A stretch of DNA of 64,000 nt from Cysteiniphilum litorale. Its GTDB lineage: Bacteria > Pseudomonadota > Gammaproteobacteria > Francisellales > Francisellaceae. Under the pieces are notes generated by a model, which was given only the letters and a program-made list of their open reading frames with translations, was not told the DNA's origin and ran no database searches. Position 1 is the first letter of the stretch, and each line of letters starts with the position of its first letter. Shown in pieces: positions 9,306-20,024 of this stretch. Location: positions 1 through 64,000 of the forward strand of contig NZ_QLIQ01000014.1 of assembly GCF_003428165.1 (NCBI RefSeq). The letters are read 5' to 3'. Made by a program: the position numbers and the translations under genes.

Positions 9306-10505
9306 ATGCAAGGAGTTATTGTTTCTAGCGATTATCGAACCTTAGAAATGTCATTGAAAGTTAATTACTCAAAATATTATGATAGACATCTTAGATCTGA
9401 TGAAAAAAAGCAGGTGCTATATATTCATAACTCGTTTTCCTTGGGCTTTGGACCCAGTAGAAAACAAAAACGGCAAGAGAAGAGAAAGTTTGGCTGTGAA
9501 TGTTTTGTGAGTATGTATGAACAGATTGTTTATTGTAAGTTTGGCACGGTATTTAAACAGATTACAGAAAAGGAAAAGTCGTTTATTAGATTGTTTATTA
9601 ATAGTATAACCAGTCTGTATCGCATGCATTCGATAACCGTTCAAGAGGCTTTATTTTTGATTGTTGATATTAAAGGCATGAATGTAAGTAAAATGTCAAG
9701 ATACATACAAAGGCTGATGATGCAGAGAAATAATAGAGGTATTTCTGGATTGGAGCATAGGCAAAGTGTTGTTGATTTCTTTACATCGAATTACCCTAAA
9801 TTTGTAAAAAATAAGCATGTACCTTTGGCTTCAATGAGTTCTAAGGTTGAGCTTGTTTTTGATCATAGTAATAAACAACATGTACGCTCAGATTCAGTTA
9901 TATCAGAGGTCGATTTTAAAGATTATGGTGAGTTAAAAGTTATTAATAACCCAGATAGTAAGTATCATGGACAGTATGAAACGATAGAGGCCTTGGCTGC
10001 TAATCATAGAAAATGGCTAGAGAGTGCGGAAGAAGATCGTGTTATCAAGCCAACTCGAGTTTATCGAGGTATGGATTCAAAGAGTATATTGGAAAAGATC
10101 ACAGAGCAAGGGGGGCTGTGGCACAATGATGAAAAGTATAGAAAAGGGGAAAGCTTTAACCCTTATAATCTTTTTCATCATGATAGAATGGGGTATTTGA
10201 GCTTGTTTTTTGGACGGTTTGGAGCATCTTATTCAATGGGAATGTCTACAACGACCGATATAACAATAGCTAAGAATTATGCAGGGAAAGATGGTGTTGT
10301 ATTAGAAATTATTCTTGAGTATAGAAATATGGCTTTTTACTTGAGTAATTGCCCTGAACTTAAAGAAATAAATGTCGCACGTCGTATAGCGCCACGACAA
10401 ATTGTGGCTGTGTGGCACTATGACACAAACTACTCAAGATGGGTTAGAGTAGAGTCTTACTGGACTGGCAAGGCATTATCAGACATGATCTCAATTGAAG
10501 TATGA
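9306..10505 (+). CDS. Putative ADP-ribosyltransferase effector
   Basis: 399 residues, ATG preceded by TTTTGGAG. The C-terminal ~150 residues show the layout of arginine-type ADP-ribosyltransferases. There is an Arg at 254 in TRVYRGMDS, the NAD-site STS-like motif at ~314 in MGMSTTTDITIAKNYA, and a terminal strand ELKEINVARRIAPRQIVAV with Glu354 spaced seven residues before the Ile, as in cholera-toxin/Scabin-type enzymes. The residue two before that Glu is Leu rather than Gln/Glu, so the classical E-x-E is not exact and target preference or activity is uncertain. The first ~250 residues are basic, helical and unrecognised. No signal peptide; position after T6SS genes suggests T6SS export (inference). 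Confidence 0.65.
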   Translation: MQGVIVSSDYRTLEMSLKVNYSKYYDRHLRSDEKKQVLYIHNSFSLGFGPSRKQKRQEKRKFGCECFVSMYEQIVYCKFGTVFKQITEKEKSFIRLFINSITSLYRMHSITVQEALFLIVDIKGMNVSKMSRYIQRLMMQRNNRGISGLEHRQSVVDFFTSNYPKFVKNKHVPLASMSSKVELVFDHSNKQHVRSDSVISEVDFKDYGELKVINNPDSKYHGQYETIEALAANHRKWLESAEEDRVIKPTRVYRGMDSKSILEKITEQGGLWHNDEKYRKGESFNPYNLFHHDRMGYLSLFFGRFGASYSMGMSTTTDITIAKNYAGKDGVVLEIILEYRNMAFYLSNCPELKEINVARRIAPRQIVAVWHYDTNYSRWVRVESYWTGKALSDMISIEV

Positions 10506-10629
10506 AAAGCAAAAAGCATCTAGGTCAATAATTACCCTAGCAATTTTAAACAAGATATATAAAACTCAAGCATTTTGTTTGTCAAGCTGAACAAAAATCT
10601 TTAACATGCTACTGTAATTAGCAAAGTGA

Positions 10630-11931
<1,302 letters not shown>

Positions 11932-11960
11932 ATCCTTTGCGATTGCTATTTGCTGTTGTG

Positions 11961-12061
11961 CCCTGAGTGTAAGTCACAGGGTGAATATACAGATAATAAA
12001 CTTATGAAGGCTTCGACTTACGCTCAGCCAACGTTAGCCGTCCCCTGAGCGTAAGTCGAAG
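11961..12061. repeat. REP-like palindromic intergenic repeat
   Basis: The 268-bp gap between purA and rpsL holds a perfect 17-bp inverted repeat: CTTCGACTTACGCTCAG at 12011-12027 and its complement at 12045-12061, with a 17-base loop. A related, shorter copy (CCCTGAGTGTAAGTC then ACAGGG) lies at 11961-11981. The core resembles the widespread TTCGAC..GCTCAG palindromes found as repeated extragenic elements in many proteobacteria. The hairpin has no following U-tract, so it is not a standard terminator, though it could protect the purA mRNA 3' end. Confidence 0.65.
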
Positions 12062-12111
12062 GGTAAGTGTGGACGTATTGACGTATTGAATTAAAAACCT
12101 AAATCCATTTC

Positions 12112-12148
12112 TTGCAAAACAGCATGGCTTTTGTATATAATGCCGCGT
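12112..12148 (+). promoter_or_regulatory. str operon promoter
   Basis: TTGCAA at 12112-12117 and TATAAT at 12136-12141, spaced 18 bases, followed by the G+C-rich discriminator GCCGCGTC. The discriminator is typical of stringently controlled ribosomal-protein promoters. Transcription would start near 12148, about 50 bases before rpsL. Confidence 0.7.
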
Positions 12149-12199
12149 CTTTTTATATTTATGCAAAGATTAGATGTTTAAAAAACTACGGAGTAAATA

Positions 12200-12574
12200 A
12201 TGGCAACTATTAACCAGTTGGTGCGCAATCCGCGCAAAAAAAAGGTTGTAAAAACAAACGTGCCAGCGTTGAAAGCATGTCCGCAAAGACGTGGTGTATG
12301 TACGCGTGTTTATACAACAACCCCTAAGAAACCAAACTCAGCGTTAAGAAAAGTAGCGCGTGTGAGATTAACAAGCGGTTTTGAAGTAACGACTTATATT
12401 GGTGGTGAAGGTCACAACCTACAAGAGCATAGCGTTATTTTGATTCGCGGTGGTCGTGTAAAAGACTTACCAGGTGTGCGTTATCACACAGTTCGCGGTG
12501 CGCTTGATACTTCAGGTGTTAAAGACCGTAAGCAGGCACGCTCTAAGTACGGTACTAAGCGTCCTAAAGCATAA
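12200..12574 (+). CDS. rpsL: 30S ribosomal protein S12
   Basis: 124 residues, as in E. coli. S12 shapes the decoding centre of the 30S subunit. The streptomycin-related segments [18 protein letters not shown] (around residue 40) and the later [13 protein letters not shown] are present and wild-type in form. The ATG follows ACGGAG. First gene of the str operon with rpsG, fusA and rpsJ. Confidence 0.98.
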   Translation: MATINQLVRNPRKKKVVKTNVPALKACPQRRGVCTRVYTTTPKKPNSALRKVARVRLTSGFEVTTYIGGEGHNLQEHSVILIRGGRVKDLPGVRYHTVRGALDTSGVKDRKQARSKYGTKRPKA

Positions 12575-12591
12575 GTTTAATTTGTATTTAA

Positions 12592-13077
<486 letters not shown>

Positions 13078-13092
13078 GATTGGAGAGAACTC

Positions 13093-15189
13093 ATGTCACG
13101 TGCGACTGAACTTAGAAAATATAGAAATATTGGAATTTGTGCCCACGTAGATGCGGGCAAGACAACAACAACTGAGCGTGTGTTGTTCTATACAGGTGTT
13201 TCTCACAAAATTGGTGAGGTGCATGATGGTGCCGCAACAATGGACTGGATGGAGCAAGAGCAAGAGCGTGGCATCACGATCACGTCTGCTGCGACCACCG
13301 TTTTTTGGCAAGGCATGGATCAACAGTTTGACAAGCATCGCATTAACATCATCGATACTCCAGGACACGTTGACTTCACCATTGAAGTAGAGCGTTCTTT
13401 GCGTGTACTTGATGGTGCTGTGGTTGTATTCTGTGGCTCGTCAGGTGTTGAACCACAATCAGAAACTGTATGGCGTCAAGCAAATAAATATCACGTACCT
13501 CGTATCGTTTTTGTTAACAAAATGGATAGAGCGGGTGCTAATTTTGAGCGTGTATTAGGGCAGATTAAAACACGTTTAAAAGCGACCGTTGTTCCTATGC
13601 AGCTTAATATCGGCGCTGAAGAAGAATTCAAAGGCGTTATCGATCTTGTACGCATGAAAGCAATCATGTGGAATGAAGAAGATAAAGGTTTGACTTACAG
13701 CTTAGAAGAAATTCCAGCTGAGCTTCGCGACCACGCTGAAGAGCTTCGTCAAGAAATGGTTGAAGCAGCGGCTGAAGCGAATGAAGAGTTGATGAATAAG
13801 TACCTTGAAGGTGAAGAGTTAACCGATGATGAGATTCATGCAGCCTTACGTCAGCGTGTGATCAACAACGAAATCGTATTGGCATTCTGTGGTTCTGCGT
13901 TCAAGAACAAAGGGGTGCAAGCGGTTCTTGATGGTGTTGTGCGTTATTTGCCAGCGCCTGATGAAGTCCCAGCGATTCGTGGTGAATTAGAAGATGGCAC
14001 AGAAGCTTCACGTAAATCGTCTGATGATGAGCCTTTCTCAGCATTAGCATTTAAATTGGCAGCAGATCCATTTATTGGTAACTTGACGTTTATCCGTGTT
14101 TACTCTGGTGTATTAAAATCAGGTGATGCAGTTTATAACCCAGTTAAAGAGAAAAAAGAGCGTATCGGTCGTATCGTGCAGATGCATGCTAACAAGCGTG
14201 AAGAGCTAAAAGAAGTTCGTGCAGGCGATATCGCTGCATGTATCGGCTTAAAGCAAGTCACAACCGGTGACACTTTATGTGATGAAAAGCAAATTATCAC
14301 ACTTGAGCGTATGGACTTCCCAGAGCCAGTTATCTCAGTTGCGGTTGAGCCAAAATCTAAAGCAGACCAAGAAAAGATGTCATTGGCATTGGGTCGTTTA
14401 GCGGCAGAAGATCCGTCATTCCGCGTACAAACGGATGAAGAATCAGGTCAAACGATCATCTCTGGTATGGGTGAGCTTCACTTAGAGATTATTGTTGATC
14501 GTATGAAGCGTGAGTTTAAAGTAGAAGCTAACGTTGGTAATCCACAAGTAGCTTATCGTGAGACGATCAAACAAACGGTTGATGCGGAAGGTAAATTCGT
14601 ACGTCAATCAGGTGGTCGTGGTCAATATGGTCATGTGTGGGTTAAGCTTGAGCCGCAAGAAATGGGCAAAGGCTTTGAGTTCGTTGATGAAGTTGTCGGT
14701 GGTGTTGTTCCTAGAGAATATATCAACGCAGTTGGTAAGGGTATTGAAGAGCAATTGCAAAATGGTGTAATCGCTGGCTACCCAATGATCGACGTTAAAG
14801 CGACACTTTATGATGGTTCTTACCATGATGTCGATTCATCTGAGATGGCGTTTAAAATCGCAGGTTCTATGGCGGTTAAGTCAGGTGCGCAAAAAGCATC
14901 TCCTGTGATCCTTGAGCCTTTGATGAAGGTTGAAGTAGTTACGCCTGAAGAGTACATGGGTGATGTTATTGGTGACTTAAACCGTCGTCGTGGCATGATC
15001 TCTGGTATGGATGAAAACCCAAGTGGTAAAGTAGTGAATGCATTGGTGCCATTGGCAGAAATGTTTGGTTATGCAACTAACGTACGTTCAATTTCTCAAG
15101 GACGTGCTTCATTCTCTATGGAGTTTGAGAAGTATGCAGAAGTACCAAACAACATTGCAGAAGACATCATTAAAAAGCGTAACTCATAA
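13093..15189 (+). CDS. fusA: Elongation factor G
   Basis: 698 residues. Ribosomal translocase GTPase. The G motifs are [15 protein letters not shown] near residue 18, the DTPGH loop at ~92 and NKMDR at ~146, followed by the domain II-V sequence including [10 protein letters not shown] and GRGQYGHVW. It starts 15 bases after rpsG, preceded by TGGAGAG. The tuf gene that often follows fusA in gammaproteobacteria is not here; rpsJ follows directly. Confidence 0.98.
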   Translation: MSRATELRKYRNIGICAHVDAGKTTTTERVLFYTGVSHKIGEVHDGAATMDWMEQEQERGITITSAATTVFWQGMDQQFDKHRINIIDTPGHVDFTIEVERSLRVLDGAVVVFCGSSGVEPQSETVWRQANKYHVPRIVFVNKMDRAGANFERVLGQIKTRLKATVVPMQLNIGAEEEFKGVIDLVRMKAIMWNEEDKGLTYSLEEIPAELRDHAEELRQEMVEAAAEANEELMNKYLEGEELTDDEIHAALRQRVINNEIVLAFCGSAFKNKGVQAVLDGVVRYLPAPDEVPAIRGELEDGTEASRKSSDDEPFSALAFKLAADPFIGNLTFIRVYSGVLKSGDAVYNPVKEKKERIGRIVQMHANKREELKEVRAGDIAACIGLKQVTTGDTLCDEKQIITLERMDFPEPVISVAVEPKSKADQEKMSLALGRLAAEDPSFRVQTDEESGQTIISGMGELHLEIIVDRMKREFKVEANVGNPQVAYRETIKQTVDAEGKFVRQSGGRGQYGHVWVKLEPQEMGKGFEFVDEVVGGVVPREYINAVGKGIEEQLQNGVIAGYPMIDVKATLYDGSYHDVDSSEMAFKIAGSMAVKSGAQKASPVILEPLMKVEVVTPEEYMGDVIGDLNRRRGMISGMDENPSGKVVNALVPLAEMFGYATNVRSISQGRASFSMEFEKYAEVPNNIAEDIIKKRNS

Positions 15190-15207
15190 TTAGAAGGTTT
15201 GAATAAA

Positions 15208-15531
15208 ATGGCAACAAATATTAGTAACCAACGCATTCGCATCCGCTTGAAAGCGTTTGACCATAAATTAATAGATCTTTCAACAAAAGAGATCGTTGAG
15301 ACAGCGAAAAGAACTGGCGCACAAGTAAAAGGTCCTATTCCTTTACCGGTACGCAAAGAGCGCTTCACTGTATTGATTTCTCCACACGTTAACAAAGATG
15401 CGCGTGATCAATATGAGATCAGAACGCATAAGCGTTTGATCGATATCGTTGAGCCAACTGAAAAAACAGTTGATGCTTTAATGAAGCTTGATCTTGCTGC
15501 TGGTGTTGATGTGCAAATTAGCTTAAGCTAA
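15208..15531 (+). CDS. rpsJ: 30S ribosomal protein S10 (NusE)
   Basis: 107 residues from the ATG at 15208; AGAAGG ends ten bases upstream, and the TTG at 15199 overlaps the spacing region, so it is less likely. Sequence [14 protein letters not shown] ... [20 protein letters not shown] is diagnostic. S10 belongs to the 30S head and joins NusB in antitermination. It is the last gene of the str transcription unit here: a terminator follows and then an unrelated gene on the other strand. The rest of the S10 operon (rplC onwards) must lie elsewhere. Confidence 0.97.
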   Translation: MATNISNQRIRIRLKAFDHKLIDLSTKEIVETAKRTGAQVKGPIPLPVRKERFTVLISPHVNKDARDQYEIRTHKRLIDIVEPTEKTVDALMKLDLAAGVDVQISLS

Positions 15532-15572
15532 GACTATTATCTAAGCCGCTTGAAAAGAGTGGCAATTCTTAA

Positions 15573-15597
15573 AAGCGACCTAGTGTCGCTTTTTTTA
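15573..15597 (+). terminator. Rho-independent terminator of the str operon
   Basis: Stem AGCGAC / GTCGCT with a short CTAGT loop, directly followed by seven T residues, 42 bases after the rpsJ stop. It explains why rpsJ is not transcribed into a further ribosomal cluster. Confidence 0.85.
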
Positions 15598-15614
15598 TAT
15601 CTGGGGCTGAGCAA

Positions 15615-16253
15615 TTACATTGGTAATGTATAGCTGATATAGGCGCTTAAGCTCGCGCTTGCCATCACTTTAACATCGCTATTATGGAGCGAGTCACCGG
15701 CACGAATTTTTGCGGTGGATCCAAATAAATAACTAAACTGTCCACCAATATTAATTCCATTTTGGAATTTATAACCAGCACCTGCAACAATGGTTGGTAG
15801 AAAGTCAGAGTTACTCCTGTCAACATTAGGTGCGAAATAGGCGCCCATATTGGTGATATCTTGGTGGACGTACGTCGCACCACCCTTAACAAAAACATTA
15901 ACGCCATTAGTAAATGTATATTTCCCAGCGACAAGAAGCGGGATATACCATTGATTGAGCATTGATTTGTCTGAACCGTCGGCTTTGAGTGACGCTAGAT
16001 CATAGCCATAACCAAAGCCAGATTCCAAGCCTACGCTAATATGTTGGTTCAAAGCAAGGTCATAACCGATCATGACACTGCTTATTGGTCCGCCTTCTGT
16101 TTTGGTGGTATTGCTGGTAATGCCACTTGAATCATAGCTTGCAGTCGAAGCAGCGCCTGCTGATGCACCAATAACAAGACCTGTTTGGGCGCTCTGAGCA
16201 AAAACGGATGTTGATAATAGGCATAATGCCGTGAAGCTTAATATTTTTTTCAT
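15615..16253 (-). CDS. Outer-membrane beta-barrel protein (OmpA/Opa-type 8-strand porin-like)
   Basis: 212 residues. A clear signal peptide (MKKILSFTALCLLSTSVFAQ, cleavage after VFA) precedes alternating amphipathic strands with glycine-rich turns: SVMIGYDLALNQHISVGLE, GATYVHQDI, VAGAGYKFQNGINIGGQFSYLFG. It ends in SAYISYTLPM, with an aromatic near the C-terminus as in barrel proteins. This fits the OMP_b-brl family of small outer-membrane barrels. The start has GGAG about ten bases upstream. Function unspecified: surface protein or adhesin. It is convergent with the str operon. Confidence 0.75.
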   Translation of the reverse strand: MKKILSFTALCLLSTSVFAQSAQTGLVIGASAGAASTASYDSSGITSNTTKTEGGPISSVMIGYDLALNQHISVGLESGFGYGYDLASLKADGSDKSMLNQWYIPLLVAGKYTFTNGVNVFVKGGATYVHQDITNMGAYFAPNVDRSNSDFLPTIVAGAGYKFQNGINIGGQFSYLFGSTAKIRAGDSLHNSDVKVMASASLSAYISYTLPM

Positions 16254-16400
16254 AGATACTCTCCTTTGGTGAATTACTAAAGGTGAGTATAACCTTTAAT
16301 GGTTGGTAAGTGGAATAGAAAGATGCTTCAATAAACACTGCAAAATGGGTTGTGGCTAGTATATAATTTTCAGCAATTTTAATGCACCAATTCACATAAA

Positions 16401-17450
16401 ATGTATCAACTTAATTTTTGCGCGGGCCCCGCGAGTTTACCAGAGTCTATTTATCAAGCGTTGAGCCAAATGGTTTTAAATTACCATAATACCGGTTTGT
16501 CACTGTTGTCCTTTTCACATCGCGATCAATTGTTTGCTGAGATAAATAACAAGATTAAGCAGCATTTGCGTACTCTTTTAGCGTTGCCTGAGAGTTATGA
16601 AATACTGCTCATGCCAGCAGGAGCTAGTGCACAGTTTGCCGCTGTTCCAATAAACCTTAAGCAAAATGGCAGGGCGCTATATATCAATAGTGGTTACTGG
16701 GCAGCTGCAGCAATTAAAGAGGCAAAAAAGTTTATTGAAGTCGATACGATTGAGGGTGTAGATAATGTCATTGATCATATTGTAGATGACTATGATTATA
16801 TTTATTACACAGAAAATGAGACCATTGATGGCGTGATATGGCAAAAGATTCCTGAGACTAATCTGCCGTTGGTTTGTGATATGTCTTCAAGTTTTTTATC
16901 AAAGCCCATCGATGTGACCAAGTTTGATCTAATTTATGCTGGAGCCCAGAAAAACATTGGCTTGCCAGGGGTGACGGTTGTTTTGATTAAAAAAGCATTG
17001 ATTGAAAATATCAAGCAAAAGGCGATTCCGGCTGTGTTAAGCTATCAGGCAATGCAGCAGGCGGATTCTTTGTATAATACGCCGGATATGTTTGCGTGGG
17101 CAGCAATGGAGCTGGTACTTGCTGATTTGATCAAACAAGGCGGGTTAGATGTTGTTGCTGAGAAGAATGCTCGTAAAGCTGCCCTACTTTATGAAGCAAT
17201 TGATCAATCAAAACTATTTAGCAACAAGGTGTCGCTGCATAATCGCTCACCGATGAATATTGTATTTCAACTACCAAGCGATGAATTAACGGCTAAATTT
17301 CTAAACTTTGCCGATAGCCAAGGTGTTTATGGTATTGCAGGGCATCGCAGTGTCGGTGGTGTGCGTGTCAGCTTATATAATGCAATTGAATTTAAAGCGG
17401 TAGAGCAGCTTGTTTCAGTGATGCGTGAGTTTGAAACGCTTAACGCGTAA
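16401..17450 (+). CDS. serC: Phosphoserine aminotransferase
   Basis: 349 residues (family ~360). PLP enzyme converting 3-phosphohydroxypyruvate to phosphoserine (serine route) and also used in pyridoxine synthesis. It opens with the family signature NFCAGPASLPESI and carries the PLP lysine at residue 184 in YAGAQKNIGLPG; the C-terminal GIAGHRSVGGVRVSLYNA binds substrate. Its last 11 bases overlap the convergent mntA gene. A TATAAT box lies ~35 bases upstream of the ATG. Confidence 0.95.
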   Translation: MYQLNFCAGPASLPESIYQALSQMVLNYHNTGLSLLSFSHRDQLFAEINNKIKQHLRTLLALPESYEILLMPAGASAQFAAVPINLKQNGRALYINSGYWAAAAIKEAKKFIEVDTIEGVDNVIDHIVDDYDYIYYTENETIDGVIWQKIPETNLPLVCDMSSSFLSKPIDVTKFDLIYAGAQKNIGLPGVTVVLIKKALIENIKQKAIPAVLSYQAMQQADSLYNTPDMFAWAAMELVLADLIKQGGLDVVAEKNARKAALLYEAIDQSKLFSNKVSLHNRSPMNIVFQLPSDELTAKFLNFADSQGVYGIAGHRSVGGVRVSLYNAIEFKAVEQLVSVMREFETLNA

Positions 17451-17742
17451 ATAGCGTAATACCATGGCGATCAATATGTGACTGAAGTTCAGGGTTGGTT
17501 AATTGTGTGTAAATTGATAGATCAAACAAATAAGGCAAGTAAAGCGCATCAATAGCTTCTTCAAGTTGGAATAAATCCTTCACTGTTAGATCATCGCCGA
17601 TAAGTGTCAAATCAATATCAGAACCAGTATGATAGTTTCCCTTGGCACGTGAGCCATACAAAATAGCTTTTGTGATTTTTGGCTGCTGACTTATCGCGAG
17701 GGTAATCGCAGCAAGCGTTTTATCCGTCAATCCGTAGGGCAT
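17440..17742 (-). CDS. mntA: MntA-type minimal nucleotidyltransferase antitoxin
   Basis: 100 residues. It has the exact GS-x10-D-x-D nucleotidyltransferase signature: Gly30-Ser31, then Asp42 and Asp44 (YGSRAKGNYHTGSDIDL). In characterised MntA/HepT systems this enzyme AMPylates a tyrosine of HepT and silences it. It follows the HepT gene by four bases on the same strand, in the usual order. HI0073-like. Its 3' end overlaps serC by 11 bases. Confidence 0.88.
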   Translation of the reverse strand: MPYGLTDKTLAAITLAISQQPKITKAILYGSRAKGNYHTGSDIDLTLIGDDLTVKDLFQLEEAIDALYLPYLFDLSIYTQLTNPELQSHIDRHGITLFTR

Positions 17743-17746
17743 ATTG

Positions 17747-18163
17747 CTACTCTTTTGCTGCCACGTTTTTTAATGTTTCAGCAAGCTCAGTAAAGCAGCT
17801 GATATATTCGTTTAAGATCAATGTGGTAATTCCTTCGACCGTGCTTTCATCATAAGTGTGAGAGGTTAAATTGCGACTTTTAATCATTTGCATCCAAACA
17901 TCACCATTGTCAATTAAACCATTGGTAAATGCTTGTCTTGTCGCATCTTTTGATCCGAAAATATCTTCGGTACTGCCGCGATGTTTAAGAAAGTCTTTTA
18001 ATGTTTTCCACGCAAGTTCATGGGTGTATTCAAAGGCTTGAATAAGACCTTGCTTTTCAAGTAATGACAAAGGTCTTTGATGTGCTAGCGTGACGGCACT
18101 TTGTAATTGCGAGAGTGCTTTTTGATAGTTGCCAAAGCGTTGCAGCCAGCGAATATCTGTCAT
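17747..18163 (-). CDS. hepT: HepT-like HEPN toxin (HI0074 family)
   Basis: 138 residues from the ATG at 18163, chosen because AGGA lies eight bases upstream and the HI0074 family begins at this point; a longer open frame upstream lacks support. The HEPN RNase motif R-x4-H-x-Y is intact (Arg97, His102, Tyr104 in RNLTSHTY), and the Tyr is the residue modified by MntA in known systems. WLQRFGNYQKAL and FEYTHELAWKTLKDFL are family signatures. Together with mntA it forms a type VII toxin-antitoxin module, in which the toxin acts on RNA. Confidence 0.88.
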   Translation of the reverse strand: MTDIRWLQRFGNYQKALSQLQSAVTLAHQRPLSLLEKQGLIQAFEYTHELAWKTLKDFLKHRGSTEDIFGSKDATRQAFTNGLIDNGDVWMQMIKSRNLTSHTYDESTVEGITTLILNEYISCFTELAETLKNVAAKE

Positions 18164-18314
18164 TATTATATTCCTAGTTAAGTTGAAAGTGCGCATAAGG
18201 GGTATTATAGATTGGTTTCTGAAACAATAGATAGTAGAATTGGGCAAAGACTTGTGTGTATACCGTTCGTAAATCATTTTGCGGGCGGTATATAGTGTTT
18301 AGGATTTATTTTAG

Positions 18315-20009
18315 ATGTCAAATAAAGTTGAAATTATTACCATTGATGGCCCAAGTGGCGTTGGCAAAGGGACGTTATCACGCCTATTAGCGCAAAAGCT
18401 TGATTATGCGCTGTTAGATAGTGGTGCGATTTACCGCTTGGCAGCGCTTTATGTGCTTGATCATGTAATTGATATAAGTCATGAGCAATTGCTGTATGAT
18501 GAACTGAGCCAATTGAATATTCACTTTGCCATTGAGGGCAATCAAACAAAAGCGTTTTTAGATGGCATGGATGTCACCACGCGCATCCGTCAAGAGCAAA
18601 CGGGGATGATGGCGTCTAAAATTGCCAAGATCTCAATAGTGCGCGATGCATTACTGGCTTGTCAGCAGGCTTTTGCTCAAGGTGTTAAAGGTCTCGTTGC
18701 CGATGGTCGCGATATGGGGACGGTGGTTTTTCCCAACGCAAGACACAAATTCTTCTTAGAAGCGGGCAGTCAAATTCGCGCCCAAAGGCGCTATGATGAG
18801 CTTATCGCTAAAGGTCAAAAAGCCGACTTTACAGAGATATTAACGCAACTTGAAGCACGTGATCATCAGGATCGCAATCGTGAAGTGGCGCCATTGAGAC
18901 CTGCTGAAGATGCATTGATTATTGATACGAGCTCGTTGGATATTGATGGAGTTTTTGCTAAGGTTTATGCGGCAGTTAAACTAAGAAATAATAAACAGAT
19001 GACAGTTGCTATTGATGCCTATTATCAGCTATTAATAAAAGCGATTGATCAGTTGGGGTATGCGCCTGAGTTTTTAAATGCCCCACAAAAAATAGATCAA
19101 GCTAATACACGCTTATTATGTCAAACACGTAGTTTATTCTTTCTATTGACCTATGCTGGATTAACAAATACGCAAGCAGCCAACGCATATGCCTATAAAT
19201 TATATCAAGTGATGAAATCGCAATATTTCGATGAGCAGAGCAAAGCTTGGATTAAAACGCAAAGCTCAAAAGATGGCAATGATCTGTATGAGTATGCTTT
19301 TGTCTTGTTTACCTTGTCAGTGCTATATGGCACGTTTAAAGAGCACGTGATTAGCGAGGACATCGAGCATGTTAATGAGCTAATCACGCAAAAGTTTATT
19401 GCAGATGATTTTAAAGCACTTAAAGATCAACATGGTGTCATTGGACAAAATGCATTAATGCATCTCTTTGAAGCGTATTTAGGCGCCTACCGCCACACTC
19501 AAAATCCAATTTTTAAAACCCAAGCTGAAGCGTTATATCAGAAGATTATTGCACTATTTTTTGACCATGAAAGAAGCTTGATGCGCGAATATTCTAGAGA
19601 AGATAAAAGCGCACTATTTGAACCAGGACATAGTTTTGAATGGAGTAGTTTGATTGTTGAGGCACAAGCGTTGGGCGTTGATGTTGATATAATGAGTGAT
19701 CATATTGGCTTATATCAAGCGGCGACTAAAGTTGGCATAAATGATTGTGGATTTATTAAGCCGAATCTAAGCCATGATGTAAAAGATATGCAATATCGCA
19801 TTTGGCCAATGTTGGAGTATATGCGTTATTTGGCAATGACGGCAAGCTATGAGCACTTAGACAATGCCTTGAGTATTTTCTCAACGGTATTTCTTAAGCA
19901 TGATTTACCGATTGAATATGTTGATAGCGAAGGTGCGGTAGGCTTTGATGATGTTAAATCAACAACAGGCTATCATTTGATTAACTGTTGGCAGTATATG
20001 TTGCGATAA
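18315..20009 (+). CDS. cmk: Cytidylate kinase fused to an AGE-family epimerase/isomerase domain
   Basis: 564 residues in one uninterrupted frame. Residues 1-225 are a complete CMP kinase: P-loop IDGPSGVGKGT, LDSGAIYR, DGRDMGTVVFP and RDHQDRNRE. From about residue 229 to the end (~336 residues) it resembles N-acylglucosamine 2-epimerase (AGE) enzymes: RSLFFLLTYA, EPGHSFEWSSL with His439, and a C-terminal GYHLIN with His554, the positions of the two catalytic histidines of the (alpha/alpha)6-barrel. The kinase phosphorylates CMP/dCMP; the second domain should isomerise or epimerise a sugar. An in-frame ATG at 18999 could start the second domain separately. I know of no such fusion in common bacteria. 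Upstream, TATACCG/CGGTATA flank the region before a TATAGT box. Confidence 0.85.
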   Translation: MSNKVEIITIDGPSGVGKGTLSRLLAQKLDYALLDSGAIYRLAALYVLDHVIDISHEQLLYDELSQLNIHFAIEGNQTKAFLDGMDVTTRIRQEQTGMMASKIAKISIVRDALLACQQAFAQGVKGLVADGRDMGTVVFPNARHKFFLEAGSQIRAQRRYDELIAKGQKADFTEILTQLEARDHQDRNREVAPLRPAEDALIIDTSSLDIDGVFAKVYAAVKLRNNKQMTVAIDAYYQLLIKAIDQLGYAPEFLNAPQKIDQANTRLLCQTRSLFFLLTYAGLTNTQAANAYAYKLYQVMKSQYFDEQSKAWIKTQSSKDGNDLYEYAFVLFTLSVLYGTFKEHVISEDIEHVNELITQKFIADDFKALKDQHGVIGQNALMHLFEAYLGAYRHTQNPIFKTQAEALYQKIIALFFDHERSLMREYSREDKSALFEPGHSFEWSSLIVEAQALGVDVDIMSDHIGLYQAATKVGINDCGFIKPNLSHDVKDMQYRIWPMLEYMRYLAMTASYEHLDNALSIFSTVFLKHDLPIEYVDSEGAVGFDDVKSTTGYHLINCWQYMLR

Positions 20010-20024
20010 AAAGAGGGTGGATGG

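Noticed and set aside
12011-12061. Inverted repeat after purA as a terminator
   Set aside because: No T-run follows either arm; better explained as an extragenic palindrome.
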